The notes under the pieces: generated by a model
Databases searched by the model: none
Told to the model about the DNA's origin: nothing
What the model saw: only the letters and a program-made list of their open reading frames with translations
NCBI RefSeq assembly: GCF_040954645.1
Contig: NC_092813.1
Span: forward strand, 17,710,136 to 17,774,135
Direction of reading: 5' to 3'
Length of the DNA: 64,000 nt
Source: Diabrotica undecimpunctata
Taxonomy: Eukaryota > Arthropoda > Insecta > Coleoptera > Chrysomelidae
Translations under genes and position numbers: made by a program
In this document: positions 10,438 to 20,958 of the stretch, one piece after another
Layout of the letters: each line of letters starts with the position of its first letter
How positions within the stretch are numbered: the stretch's first letter is position 1

Positions 10438-11296
10438 TATTTTTTTTTATACATGGATCATCTGCTTGAGCGTCTTGTAGCTGTTGAGGCTGCCATTGCT
10501 CATTAATGACGGTGGTTCGTCTCACGGGGCAAAGTTGTTCTTCTAATTTAAGACAGTGATTACAATTTGCACTGCACGGCCGTCTCGAAAGGGCATCAGC
10601 ATTTGAATGAACTCTGCCAGCCCTGTGTTCGATCTCGTAATCATATTCTTGTAATCGTTCTAACCATCTTGCCATCTGACCCTCTGGATTACGAAATTGT
10701 AGGAGCCATTTTAGAGCAGCGTGATCCATGCGAAGAAGAAACTTTCTGCCATACAAGTATTTATGGAAATGCTCACAAGCCTTCACTACGCCTAGCAATT
10801 CTCTTCTGGTAACGCAATAGTTTCTTTCTGGTTTTGACAAGACTTTGCTAAAGTAAGCGATGACTTTCTCCTGCCCATCTTGGATTTGGGAAAGAACAGC
10901 TCCTATTGCACTGTTGCTTGCATCGGTATCCAACACAAATTTTCCTGCCTGTCTAGGGTAGCTTAAAATCGGTGCGCTGATCAGAGCCATTTGTAAGTGT
11001 TCAAAAGCTCTTTGACACTCTTCGCTCCATGTATATTCTTTGCCTTCTTCTGTCAACTTTGTTAATGGCTTGGAGATATTGGCAAATCCTTTGACAAAAC
11101 GGCGGTAATATGTACATAGGCCAAGAAAACTTCTAATTTCGTGTTTATCTCTTGGTACTGGCCAATCCTTAATTGCTGCAAGTTTTTCAGGATCAGCTGT
11201 TACACCATTACTTGCTACAATATGTCCCAAGTACTTCACTTCTCGTCGAAACAAGTGACATTTCTTCGGACTCAACTTCAGATTCGCTGCCCGCAA
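10415..11296 (-). CDS. Gypsy RT C-terminal part and RNase H
   Basis: This is the continuation of the Gypsy pol. It contains LSPKKCHLF and YLGHIVASNG (RT thumb), then RNase H: FVLDTDASNSAIGAVL, the RNYCVTRRELLGVV glutamate block and LLRMDHAALKW. The HRAGRVHSNADALSR motif closes RNase H, followed by a tether. It is in the same frame as the upstream RT ORF, separated only by a TAA (11300-11302) and one codon. It ends in the wrong frame because one extra A (minus strand) sits in the run at 10440-10448. Confidence 0.9.
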   Translation of the reverse strand: MRAANLKLSPKKCHLFRREVKYLGHIVASNGVTADPEKLAAIKDWPVPRDKHEIRSFLGLCTYYRRFVKGFANISKPLTKLTEEGKEYTWSEECQRAFEHLQMALISAPILSYPRQAGKFVLDTDASNSAIGAVLSQIQDGQEKVIAYFSKVLSKPERNYCVTRRELLGVVKACEHFHKYLYGRKFLLRMDHAALKWLLQFRNPEGQMARWLERLQEYDYEIEHRAGRVHSNADALSRRPCSANCNHCLKLEEQLCPVRRTTVINEQWQPQQLQDAQADDPCIKKNIGLDASK

Positions 11297-11299
11297 TCG

Positions 11300-12775
11300 T
11301 TAAAAGACTTCTGTTAGATTATTGGCATGTTCATCGAAGGATCTTTCAACTACAATTACATCATCCAAATAAACCAGGCATGTTTTCCATGTTAGACCTC
11401 TTAAAACTGCATCCATTAATCTTTCAAATGTGGCCGGGGCATTACATAAACCAAAGGGCATAACTGTGAACTGCCAAAGCCCTGATCCTATCGAGAATGC
11501 GGTTTTTTCACGATCAGCTGGCTCCATGTCTACTTGCCAATATCCACTTTTCAGATCGAGTGTGGAGAACCAACGAGAACCAGAAAGTGTATCCAAAGTA
11601 TCGTCTATTCTGGGCAAAGGATAACTATCTTTTTTAGTTACTGCATTGAGCTGTCGGTAGTCAATACAAAAACGTGTTGAACCATCTTTCTTCTTTACTA
11701 GGACTACTGGTGATGTCCATGGACTGTTTGATGGTTCAATTACCCCTTGTTTGTTCATATCTTTGATGATGTCTTCGGCTTCATCTCTTTTCGAAAATGG
11801 AAGTCGTCTAGGTTGTTGTCTGATTGGCTGAGCGTCTCCGGTATTAATTTTATGCTTTACTATGCTTGTTTTGCCATTATCCTTCTTATCCATGGCAAAA
11901 ACATCTTGAAATTCTATCAGCATAGACTTCACTTTTTTAGTTCGTTCATCATCAAGATCTTGGCACGTTTTAATCATCGTCTCAACAAGCTCCTTTGGAT
12001 ACTTAGATTTCGACGGTTTCTCATTAGTATTCATGGAACAAATCAAAGCCACGGGAATACACTGTCCGATCAAAGTTCTTTTACTTAACTTAATAGCAGT
12101 TCCCTTTAAATTCATAACTCTTACAGGAACGACATCTCGAATTCTCACCAAAGCTTTTGCCGTTAGGAACTCAGCATTATTCACATCTTCGACCATCCTT
12201 AAACTTCCCTCTCGGCAGTAACCATCCGGTCTGGTCATCAAAATTTTCTCACTATTACCGGGTATTGTTACGTCACAAGTAGTTATTAAGGTGATAACAT
12301 CTTCTTTGTCTTCATGAAACGGCAACTCTTCACCACTGATCTCGAGAACTCCATCTTTGACATTCAATACAGCCCCAACTTTCCTTAGTAAATCCATCCC
12401 CAATATGAACTCATCGGAGATCTCTGCAATTAATACTGTATGTTTCACTGTGGTCTGGCCAATGGATACTGACATATTAGCCTCGCCATATGTATTAATT
12501 ATCTCACCAGTTGCTGTTCTAAGCTTTACTGTTGCAGGCAATAATTTAAGATGGCCTCGTACTACTTCTGGCCGTGCAATAGTTCTCGTTGCACCTGTAT
12601 CTACCAAAAACGATCTACATTTATTATTGATACGACCCTCTATGTACAAGCTATGAATTCCACCTGAGGACGTAATGTTCACAGTTACTATGGGGGCTGT
12701 GTTTCTCGAGGTCGGCAGTTGCCCCTTGTTGTCGACCCGTTCTAGTTTTCCGACTGTTGTATCATTTTCTTGCAA
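11300..12775 (-). CDS. Gypsy aspartic protease and reverse transcriptase
   Basis: 491 residues. The retropepsin motif FLVDTGATRT is near residue 57, with flap and FILGMDLL further on. RT begins with the QPRRLPFSKR region and shows FCIDYRQLNAVT, FSTLDLKSGYWQ, PFGLCNAPATFERL and the active site VYLDDVIVV near the end. The ORF ends at an in-frame TAA inside the sequence TEVF-stop-RLRAANLK; the usual residue there is Gln, so a CAA-to-TAA change is likely. The start overlaps gag by 34 bases in the -1 frame. Expression could be by frameshift (GGAAAAC just before the gag stop, not a proven slip site) or from its own ATG. Confidence 0.92.
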   Translation of the reverse strand: MQENDTTVGKLERVDNKGQLPTSRNTAPIVTVNITSSGGIHSLYIEGRINNKCRSFLVDTGATRTIARPEVVRGHLKLLPATVKLRTATGEIINTYGEANMSVSIGQTTVKHTVLIAEISDEFILGMDLLRKVGAVLNVKDGVLEISGEELPFHEDKEDVITLITTCDVTIPGNSEKILMTRPDGYCREGSLRMVEDVNNAEFLTAKALVRIRDVVPVRVMNLKGTAIKLSKRTLIGQCIPVALICSMNTNEKPSKSKYPKELVETMIKTCQDLDDERTKKVKSMLIEFQDVFAMDKKDNGKTSIVKHKINTGDAQPIRQQPRRLPFSKRDEAEDIIKDMNKQGVIEPSNSPWTSPVVLVKKKDGSTRFCIDYRQLNAVTKKDSYPLPRIDDTLDTLSGSRWFSTLDLKSGYWQVDMEPADREKTAFSIGSGLWQFTVMPFGLCNAPATFERLMDAVLRGLTWKTCLVYLDDVIVVERSFDEHANNLTEVF

Positions 12776-14040
12776 TTACGGCGAATATGACCTACGTCAC
12801 CGCAATTCCAACATCTGGGCTCGCGTCTCTTCGGCATCGTGTTACGAACTACTTTTCGTACCATTTCTTCCAGACGTTCATCGTTTGGTTCGTCGCCTTC
12901 TTCGATGGTTCTTACTCGATGGCTCCGTGAAGTTTGACTAGCTGTTTCATGTTCCAAGGCAATAGCGAGCGCTTCATCCAGAACTTTTGGTCTTGCTAGT
13001 CGTAAAGCTTTCTGTAATTCACTTTCTTTTAACCCATTGACGAAGGTATCTACAGCAATTTCTTCCAAAATGTTGTCTGGTACCTCCGGATAAGCCAACC
13101 GCACTATACGAGCAACATCTGCTTCAAACTCTTGCAAATTTTCACTTGCTCGTTGAATTCTACTTCTTAGTTGCGCCTTGTAGACTTGTTGTAGATGGGC
13201 ATCTCCGTAACGTTTGTCTAGTCGAGTGAACAAGGTCTGGTAACATTTTTCTTGACCCTTAGGAATCGATCTTAGGATATCTGCAGCATCACCTCGTAAA
13301 GCAGCAGTCAAGGAAACAGCTTTTTCTTGTTCTGTCCAATGATTGGCTGTCGCAATAGCTTCAAATTGTCTAAGGTATATGGACCAAGAAGACTTTCCAT
13401 CAAATGGTGGCAATTTGAATCTCATATTATGTGTCGTTTCGTCTCTGGGTAATTCTTCTTTCACTACCGGATCTAAGGCTATTGTGTTAACTGGTGGTAG
13501 TACTTTTGTGTTAGTTATCATGGTCTCTAATTGCTTGATCTTCTCTTCTACGTCTTCTATCTTGTCGTTTACATTTTTCTGTATTTTATCAAATGTTTTA
13601 GAAACTTCTTCAAATTTTTCATTGTTCTTTTTAGAAGTTTCTTCCATCATTTGAGAAACATTTTCAAATTTCTCGTCGAATCTTCGAGATACATTTTCGA
13701 ATTTTTCATCGAATCTTTTGGAAACGTTCTCTAATTTATCATCATTTTTTTTAGAAGTTTCTTCAATTTTTTTAGAAGTTTCTTCTATCATTTGAGACGT
13801 TTCATCGAATCTTTTGGAAACAGTCTCGAATTTATCATCAGTTTTTTTAGAAGTTTCTTCTATCTTCATTAAAACTGCTTCTTCTGCTGACTGAAAATGG
13901 AATGTCTCTGGGTCATTTCCATTCTTGTTAAGAACAGTTTTTAGTCGTTCTTGGAGTATCTTCTTGGACCCGCTGCAGTCTTCATCGCGTTCTTCCAGTT
14001 GCTCACGCAACTGTTTTACTGAAAGTTGTAATAGCAGCAT
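12742..14040 (-). CDS. Gypsy Gag
   Basis: 432 residues. The N-terminal about 45 residues resemble a SAP-type helix-turn-helix (LSVKQLREQLEERDED). Residues about 55-170 are a long coiled coil made of imperfect repeats of the type ETSKKxDDKFExVSKRFDE. A Gag capsid-like region follows (FDGKSSWSIYLRQFEAIA, LRGDAADILRSIP). A single CCHC knuckle near the end has C410-x2-C-x4-H-x4-C423. The coiled-coil repeat number may vary by slippage. Intact ORF. Confidence 0.92.
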   Translation of the reverse strand: MLLLQLSVKQLREQLEERDEDCSGSKKILQERLKTVLNKNGNDPETFHFQSAEEAVLMKIEETSKKTDDKFETVSKRFDETSQMIEETSKKIEETSKKNDDKLENVSKRFDEKFENVSRRFDEKFENVSQMMEETSKKNNEKFEEVSKTFDKIQKNVNDKIEDVEEKIKQLETMITNTKVLPPVNTIALDPVVKEELPRDETTHNMRFKLPPFDGKSSWSIYLRQFEAIATANHWTEQEKAVSLTAALRGDAADILRSIPKGQEKCYQTLFTRLDKRYGDAHLQQVYKAQLRSRIQRASENLQEFEADVARIVRLAYPEVPDNILEEIAVDTFVNGLKESELQKALRLARPKVLDEALAIALEHETASQTSRSHRVRTIEEGDEPNDERLEEMVRKVVRNTMPKRREPRCWNCGDVGHIRRNCKKMIQQSEN

Positions 14041-14183
14041 CTTTGTTCAGGAACACACGTACTTTTTAAATGTTCTTTCGTACAAAGGACACTACCGAAC
14101 TACGCGGATGTTCCCGATGAACAATACTTTCCAAAGTTCAAAAGTCTTTTTCAAAAGTCACTGCTGAATTTATTTGCAAATCT

Positions 14184-14199
14184 CACACCGGACACCAAC
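14184..14199 (-). other. Candidate primer-binding site of Gypsy element
   Basis: Directly inside the 5' LTR the minus strand reads GTTGGTGTCCGGTG, starting one to two bases from the LTR. Position and the TGG start fit a tRNA primer site. I cannot assign the tRNA without a tRNA 3'-end search. Confidence 0.5.
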
Positions 14200-14478
14200 T
14201 GTAGCGAGATTAAATAAAACGAGCGGTTCGAATTTATATAACTATATTTATTTATAAGTTTACAGTTCGGTACTCTCTTATCAACTAAACTACTTCTAAC
14301 ATTGTTACCTATATATACTACAGTTACTACGTTCGAGAATATTCTGGCGTTGTCCCACCTCTAATTCGCCTACGTGACCGGTTATTCTCTCTCGCACTCG
14401 ATACGCCGCGAAATTTCGAGAGTATTAGAGATGCAATGCAACCGTTACCTGGGCCATGCCAAAAGTATGTTCGTAACA
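14200..14478 (-). repeat. Gypsy 5' LTR
   Basis: 279 bp, matching 8240-8518 except at 14242. It is flanked by the target duplication ATAG (14479-14482). Confidence 0.95.
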
Positions 14479-14482
14479 ATAG

Positions 14483-16224
14483 CATAAATTCGTTTTTTGA
14501 AAAACAGAGTTGAATATCCGTAACTAAATGTATGAGAGCATCAATGGTACCTCGACCTCTACGAAATCCATACTGTGAGTAGGGAAAAACTGAACTACTT
14601 TCAATAAAATGTTCTAATCTAAATTTTATAAGCCTTTCAAAGGATTTTGTCACACATGATAATAGAGAAATGGGTCTATAAGATGATGGAAGTTCTGGGT
14701 TTAAGTTAAATTTGAGTAAAGGGCATATGATAATATTTTTTAAAGTATCGCAATATTCTTGTTTCAACCACCAACTATTAAAGATTTGTAAGAGAACATC
14801 TTTGGCATTTGACGGCAATTTGTCCAATATCTTATAAGTAAAACCGTCCAAACCGGGGGCTGTATTTCTGCTTTTTTTAGTGCGAAATCAAGTTCTGAAG
14901 GAGTAAAAGGTTTTGACATGGAATCTACACTAGTATTAAAACGAAAAAATTCTTTAATCCTACCAACATTACCAGAGGCAGATGAAGGTGCAAGTTGGTC
15001 TAACATCTGTTTAATGAGATTTTCAGAAAGTTGAGGTTTTTTATTGTACTGATAGTTATTGGAAATTGATCTGACGGTTGACCATATTTTTGAAAGAGGT
15101 GTGCTTTTGTTTAGACTATTTAAAAAATTTATCCAACTACTTTTTTTCTTTGTTTTAAATAATCGTCTGGTTTGGGCTGCTATATTTTTATAGTTTATGT
15201 AATTATTATAGTTACTTTGGGTTCGATACGCTTTCAATGCTTCTGATCGTTTTTTTATTATGAATGTACATTCCTCATCCCACCAATAAGGCCTTGGAAT
15301 TGAGGGAGTAAAAGGTTTTTTTATGGGCATAGATTTGGAAGCAGCTAGAGAGATAGTCTGAAAGAGTAGGGCTGTCTTCTCATCGTTAGAAAGATTATTA
15401 GATGATAAAAATGTGGATAATTGTTTGTCTAAATCTGTCTGAAATAGCTTCCAGTCAGCGCGGCAATCGTTCCATTTTGTTGATGGATTAATTAGGAAAG
15501 AAGTAGGATTAATTTTAAGCTCTAGTTTAATAGGAAAATGATCGGATCCCAATGTGTCGGGATATACTGACCAGTTTATACGATTTGTTAATGAGGCTGA
15601 GGTGATAGTCAAATCAACGGCAGAATGATTGCCACTCGCGGCGATTCTAGTAGGTGTTCCGTCATTTAGAGAAACTAATTCGAAAAAATCCATGCTTTCG
15701 ACTAATATTCTACCATTACGGTCATCCGGGATCGGACCCCACATGTAATGGTGGGCATTAAAATCACCACAAAAAACTGTTTTATTATAATCGAATTGTT
15801 CAAATAAATGTATCCAATCAGTCTTTTCTACTCTGATCTCAGATGGTTTATATATAGACACAAAAGATATATTAATTTTGTTAAGTAAGACTGCACACAC
15901 TTCTATTCCGGTATTAAAATTATAGTTAATGTTAATTATTTGATAATCAATACCCTTTAGTATGAAAATGCCTACACCGCCATAGCCACTTTCACGGCAT
16001 TTTGAAACAAAATTATACCCTTTTAATTTAAAGTCTATTTGGTTTTTCAACCAAGTTTCGGATAAAATTATAATATCTACATGAGAATTATTAATATAAT
16101 TTATGAGACTATCCCTATTACTTACTAACGATCTACAATTCCATTGTAAAATATTTAAGGAAGATTGAGTAAGTTGACTGTGCATTTGGAAATTAATAAT
16201 ACGAGTGAATGCTTTCATTGTCAC
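14483..16224 (-). pseudogene. Jockey ORF2, 5' part: endonuclease and N-terminal RT
   Basis: APE endonuclease motifs in order: LNILQWNCRS, LSETWLKNQ, FCGDFNAHHYMWG, SAVDLTITSA and GSDHFPIKLEL, giving the usual N/E/D/H set. A linker rich in W and basic residues follows, then RT block 1 and YRPISLLSCV, YGFRRGRGTIDAL. A one-base deletion in the T7 run at 14872-14878 breaks the frame between FALKKAE and LDGFTYK. The 3' side ends at the Gypsy insertion and resumes at 8235. ORF2 starts at 16224, overlapping ORF1 by 32 bases. Confidence 0.92.
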
Positions 16225-17545
16225 TCGTCGCTAAATTATCCGTTTCTCTGTTATTACCTGTTTCTTCTAAATTATTAGAAATAAGTTTTCTTAATTCATT
16301 TTCTAAATTGCATATAGGTTGAGATTGATTATTGGTATACATAAGTTGATTAATATGAGATGTGACAAGTAATATAAGTTTCTCTTTATAGTCAATAAAT
16401 TCGTCCCTGTAGGGATTGGGTATTATAGGATTAGATTTAGGGGTAGGTCTTTTGATAGAAGTTGACGCAGAGGTATGGGGTAAAATTGGTGGAGAAGTTG
16501 CTTTACGTTTATTATTTGTAGAAGTATGAATAGTTTTCCTTACCGGTTTATTTAATGTGAAATTAGGGACATTGTTAGACGAGGTAGGTAAACTGGGAAA
16601 ATTGGAAGTGTTATTTAGAATAGAAAATCTATTATTAGTTATTATTTTTGCGTAACTTGGATTGTTATGTAATTGTTCTGCTTCTCTGAATGTTATATTT
16701 TCTGATGCCATTATTGCTTTGATTTTCTTCTGTTTTTCGTATATTGGACATTTTCTAGACAACGAGGTGTGATCGTTGGTTTTACAATATATGCAATGAT
16801 TATTTTCATTACGAGTTTCTACAGTATGGGTGGTGTCTGTACATTTTTTACATCTACTGTCCTTAGATTTACATTGTTTTGAGGAGTGACCATATCTGAG
16901 ACATTTATAGCATTGCACTACCGGGTGTATGTATGGATCTACTGAAAAGTTGCATAAATTAATTATTATGTTTTGTGGAACCTCGTTTCCCAAAAATTCT
17001 ACAATTATCATTTGTCTTGGTACTAATTGAGTTGTGCCATCGTTGTTCGTTACTTTTCGTTGCATCCTTTGAACATTTACCACTTGTCTCTCGGATATTA
17101 TCGCATCCTTTAAATAATTCTCCGAAAAGAAAGTATCAACCATACGGACTATGCCCTTTCTATGTGTATAAAATTTTGGAATATAAGCTATAAGATCATT
17201 TTTATTTATTAAATCATGATTAATTATTTTATTTGCTATAGAATAAGTTTTAAAAATGACTTTTACCCTATTAATGCCAACTGTTTTTATATCAAGTACA
17301 TCATTTTTAATGGACGAATCATTTAACAAAAAATGTCCTACCTTCATTGGAAATAACCTACCGATATTTTTATTTTTGTGTTCAATATATACAAAGAATG
17401 GGGCCTTATCGCTGGGTTTATACCGGTTTTCAAAATCAATTAAAGTATTTACAGACCTGTTATCATCAATATTAGTTTTTTCAGACGTGTTTACGGAATG
17501 TAATTCATCGGGCGGTCTATGACCTCCAATAGCATCTTCTTCCAT
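16193..17545 (-). CDS. Jockey ORF1, gag-like protein
   Basis: 450 residues, intact. An N-terminal domain (about 45-170) includes FFVYIEHKNKNIGRLFP and NRVKVIFKTY, the RRM-like part of Jockey ORF1. Three zinc knuckles follow (CYKCLRYGHSSKQC, CKKCTDTTHTVET, CIYCKTNDHTSLSRKC). The C-terminal third is S/N/P-rich and low complexity. It probably binds element RNA. The same N-terminal fold appears in the orphan fragment at 52560-52840. Confidence 0.9.
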   Translation of the reverse strand: MEEDAIGGHRPPDELHSVNTSEKTNIDDNRSVNTLIDFENRYKPSDKAPFFVYIEHKNKNIGRLFPMKVGHFLLNDSSIKNDVLDIKTVGINRVKVIFKTYSIANKIINHDLINKNDLIAYIPKFYTHRKGIVRMVDTFFSENYLKDAIISERQVVNVQRMQRKVTNNDGTTQLVPRQMIIVEFLGNEVPQNIIINLCNFSVDPYIHPVVQCYKCLRYGHSSKQCKSKDSRCKKCTDTTHTVETRNENNHCIYCKTNDHTSLSRKCPIYEKQKKIKAIMASENITFREAEQLHNNPSYAKIITNNRFSILNNTSNFPSLPTSSNNVPNFTLNKPVRKTIHTSTNNKRKATSPPILPHTSASTSIKRPTPKSNPIIPNPYRDEFIDYKEKLILLVTSHINQLMYTNNQSQPICNLENELRKLISNNLEETGNNRETDNLATSDNESIHSYY

Positions 17546-17693
17546 ACTTAGATTTTTTGGAATACCAAATTATGGGCCTAATTTGCACTAAACAAATTCA
17601 CAAAATAACACAATAGCGATCACTATCAAACTCGCACCGACAGCAATATCAAAACAAACCGTTCTCTACGGCTATCGACTCGGGTATCTGATT
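17546..17693 (-). other. Jockey 5' UTR
   Basis: Short noncoding leader between the right-hand target duplication and the ORF1 start. Jockey elements carry an internal promoter here; I do not see a defined core element. Confidence 0.5.
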
Positions 17694-17765
17694 AAAAAGT
17701 ATTATAGGATAAATTGTGTATTATATTCATAGCTTAAAGGAACGTACTATTTTCGGGGACACCTT

Positions 17766-17782
17766 GTATATATACATGTATA

Positions 17783-17873
<91 letters not shown>
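17766..17873. repeat. (TA)n microsatellite
   Basis: About 100 bp of nearly pure TA. The next LTR element starts directly after it, and its other end is also (TA)n, so the element probably landed in this tract. Confidence 0.95.
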
Positions 17874-17875
<2 letters not shown>

Positions 17876-19268
17876 ATACGATTAGGGTTTATAGAAAATA
17901 ATTTATAAGTTATATACTACATAATATTAGATATTTGGTTGTTTTAAATAAGTTATATACTAGAGAATTTAATAAAAATTATTTATGTGAGGGTATTTTT
18001 AAGAAATTATCATATAATAATTGCAAAAAGTTGTATTTTAATGTTGTAAATATATTTAAGTGAGCCATGTGCATAGGCAACCAAAAATACTCTCGAAGTG
18101 ACGTTTAAGAATATTTACGAATATAAAGTGGGGTTATAATAATATATTGTTTGAAATGTGTATTTTATTAAATTAGAGTGTTAGTTACTAATTTGAATGT
18201 TTATTCTGATCTGAAAAGCCTAAATGTCAACAAAATTATCAATGGAACATTAACGAATTCTCCAGAGTGCAGAGTGTGACCATTGTTTACGGCCGAACAT
18301 TCTGGAATAATGATTATGTCGGTGGATGGAACAGATATTTTTTCGAGAACATCCATATCGAAGAAATAGAACGAAATTGGAACATGATCTCTTACCAGAT
18401 GGTTCTAGAATATCCAAAAAGATATAAATACCCGTGATTTGGATTCAAGATGAAGTTTTTAGTCAGAAGTCAGGCCAGTTCATTATGAAAGTTAGTAGAC
18501 ACATTTAGTTAGTAAATTGTTCAGAATTTTCAAGAAGTCAGTCAGAAAAGTTTAGTAAGAAATATGAAAGTTAGTTGGAGTCAGTGAATCAAGTACAAAT
18601 AGTCCAATTGTTTAATATAGTGAGTTAAATGAAGATTAAAAATTATGCATATAATTTAATGCACATTTATAATTATACACAAATAATTATTGAAGATTAA
18701 AAAAAGTATATTGGAAGAAATTAAATTATATTATGGTTGGAGATTAGTATAAATCAACTTATAATAATTGGATATTGGTATATTGAAAAGAAGAATAAAT
18801 ATAAATGCTGGTGGAGAAAAATATATCTTAAATTGGTAGAAGCTGATAATTGGAAAAAGAAATTTCACAAAAACAAGGATAACCGAAGTACGAAGACATT
18901 CAGTGGTGATTAGAATATATATAGTGGAAAACAGTTCATTTAGGCATTCAGTGAAAGAAAGGTACAAAATTTTGTTAATATAATTTAGTTAGTGTTATAA
19001 CAATTTCAATTTTGAAGATATTTTGTTTAAATTTAACATTGTCTATAGAATTTAATTAGTTTTATAAGAACATCAATTTAAAGATAGTTTATTTTAAATT
19101 TACATTGGCTAGGTTAAATATATATGTGTGTTTCATAATAGTTATAATAAAGATAATTTAAAAAAGTACTTACAAGCTAATTCTTTGAGAACCGCGATAA
19201 AAACCCTATATATTATATTATTAAAAATACTCATTGCTCATCATTCAAACAAAAAATACATCATAACA
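17874..19268 (+). repeat. Left LTR of second Gypsy-type element
   Basis: Starts TGATACG, ends ATAACA; matches 24866-27686 less its insert. The transcription start and polyadenylation site are not identifiable by eye. Confidence 0.92.
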
Positions 19269-19271
19269 ATT

Positions 19272-19289
19272 TGGCGCCCAACGTGGGGC
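19272..19289 (+). other. Primer-binding site, tRNA-Lys type
   Basis: TGGCGCCCAACGTGGGG, three bases inside the LTR, matches the 3' end used by tRNA-Lys-primed retroelements. Confidence 0.85.
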
Positions 19290-19411
19290 TCTCTATTTAA
19301 AAGAATTAGTTTGGGAAGATAAGTGCTCTCATATAATTAAATTAATTATCAGTAAAAAGAAAAAATTATAGATTTTATTTTTAAATATATTTGAACAAGT
19401 AAAGTCTCAAA

Positions 19412-20958
19412 ATGTCTCAAGGAAAGAAAGGTACAAGAAGCAAAAAGAATGAAGAAGATGTGGAAGTAGAAACACAACCTATACAAGAGGAGAGTTTAGT
19501 TCAAGTTCCACAAGATACTACAGAAATGAATCCAGAAAGAGAGGAAAATGTCAATATGGCAGCTTTGATGTCATTAATGATGCAGATGAACAAGACAATG
19601 GAAGAGAATACGAAAAAAATAGAACAAAAAATGGAACAGAATTTAAAAGAAGTCAAAGAAGACATAAAAAAATGGAACAGAAATTGGAAGAGAATCATAG
19701 AAAATTAGAAAAGAAAATAGAAGATAATAATAATAAAATTGTAAAACAAATGGAAAAACAAATGAAAAAAAAACTTGAAGCTGCAGAGAAAAAAGTAGCA
19801 AATGAAATAAAAAGTATACGGAATGACTACAAGAAAAGGATAGACAATGAGAGGACAGAAGTAAAGAGGATTATTCAAGATAATAAGATAGATATAGAAC
19901 AGAAAATAGAGTTACAGAAATGTAACTTAGAAGTAAAAATTAACGAAGACAGGAGAAACACAGAAGAAAAATTAGACGATATACAACAAAATATCCAAAT
20001 AAATAGTAATCAAATAAGAAATGTGGAACAGAGAATAGATGATATTTCACAAATGAGAGACATAGGGAGACCTTACTTAAATTTAACAAATGAGACTGGG
20101 ATTAAATTCTCTGGTAATATAAAAAATTTGCATCCTAGAGTATACATAAATAGTTTAAAACATAAATTAAGATTTGTGAATAATATTAATGATATTAAAA
20201 ATTATATTAGAATGACATTAAATGACAATGCAGCAACTTGGTTTGCTAGTATTGAGAATGATTTAGATAATTTTCAAACATTTGAAAATAAATTTTTAAA
20301 TTATTATTGGGGTGAACTAGAGCAAGCCAAGTTTAGAGAAATTCTATATTTTGGAAAGTATAATCAAAATTTAAAATCAAATATGGTAGATTATGCATTG
20401 AAATTGATAACAGTTGCAAAATATTTAGAACCACCACTTAGAGAGGATAAAACAGTCTTAAATGTATCTAGACATTTTGATGCTGATGTTGTGCAAACCG
20501 TAACTGTACAAAATATTCAAACAATAGATAGTTGTGTTAATTTTATTCAAAGAATACAAAGAGGCAATATGACAAGTAATAATAACAACAAAAAAAACAA
20601 TAATAACTTTCAATATAATAAAAATGATAATCAACAATATAGACAATCATATAATAATTATAGATATGGTAATAATTTACAAAATTTTAATAATAATAAC
20701 AGTAATTATAATAGACAACATTTTAATAACAGTACTAATAATAATAGACAAGATTTTAATAATCGAAGAAATACAGAGCGACCTAACTATAACAGACAGG
20801 TAAATTGTGTACAAAGGAATAGGAGCTGCGAAGACAGGGAACGAAATAGTACAAGGCAAGAAAATGTGAGTAGAAGTCATAGTAGGGAAAGACATAGGAC
20901 ATCAGATCCAAGTGGTCAGATACAATCTGACAATTCTAATAATCAAAATTTTGTGTAG
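19412..20958 (+). pseudogene. Gag of second Gypsy-type element
   Basis: Starts MSQGKKGTRSKK. A strongly charged coiled coil (KMEQNLKEV and similar repeats) fills about the first 220 residues. A capsid-like region follows (TGIKFSGNIKNLHPRVYINSLK, ATWFASIENDLDNF split here only for description). The tail is extremely Asn/Arg rich with no CCHC knuckle in the Gag frame. The frame shifts at the A7 run 19666-19672 (DIKK then MEQK), one base short. Everything else is open to the stop at 20956-20958. Confidence 0.85.
20946..20952 (+). promoter_or_regulatory. Candidate -1 ribosomal frameshift site (A AAT TTT)
   Basis: The canonical X XXY YYZ heptamer AAATTTT lies in the Gag frame, two codons before the Gag stop. 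The pol frame is exactly -1 and is open from before this point. I did not find a clear pseudoknot just downstream. Confidence 0.65.

Larger units (their letters stand above)
8240..14478 (-). mobile_element. Gypsy-superfamily LTR element with macrodomain-bearing pol
   Basis: Two 279-bp LTRs (TGT...ACA ends) differ at one base (8282 versus 14242), and a 4-bp duplication ATAG (8236-8239, 14479-14482) flanks the element. On the minus strand the order is LTR, primer site, gag, protease-RT-RNase H-integrase, macrodomain, CCCH finger, polypurine tract, LTR. No envelope gene is present. Two lesions are visible: an in-frame TAA near 11300 and a one-base shift at a T9 run near 10440. The near-identical LTRs indicate recent insertion. 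Confidence 0.95.
6130..17693 (-). mobile_element. Full-length Jockey LINE, interrupted by a Gypsy element
   Basis: ORF1 (16193-17545) and ORF2 (two halves) read on the minus strand. A 16-bp target duplication, AAAAAGTATTATAGGA, lies at 6114-6129 and 17694-17709, and a short T run next to the left copy is the minus-strand poly-A end. Removing the nested Gypsy and its duplicated ATAG leaves about 5.3 kb, the normal size of a complete Jockey element. ORF2 carries one frameshift outside the Gypsy insertion, so this copy was nearly intact when hit. Confidence 0.9.

Noticed and set aside
12742..12775. GGAAAAC before the gag stop as a firm frameshift signal
   Set aside because: Not a canonical heptamer and pol has its own ATG in the overlap; mentioned only as a possibility.
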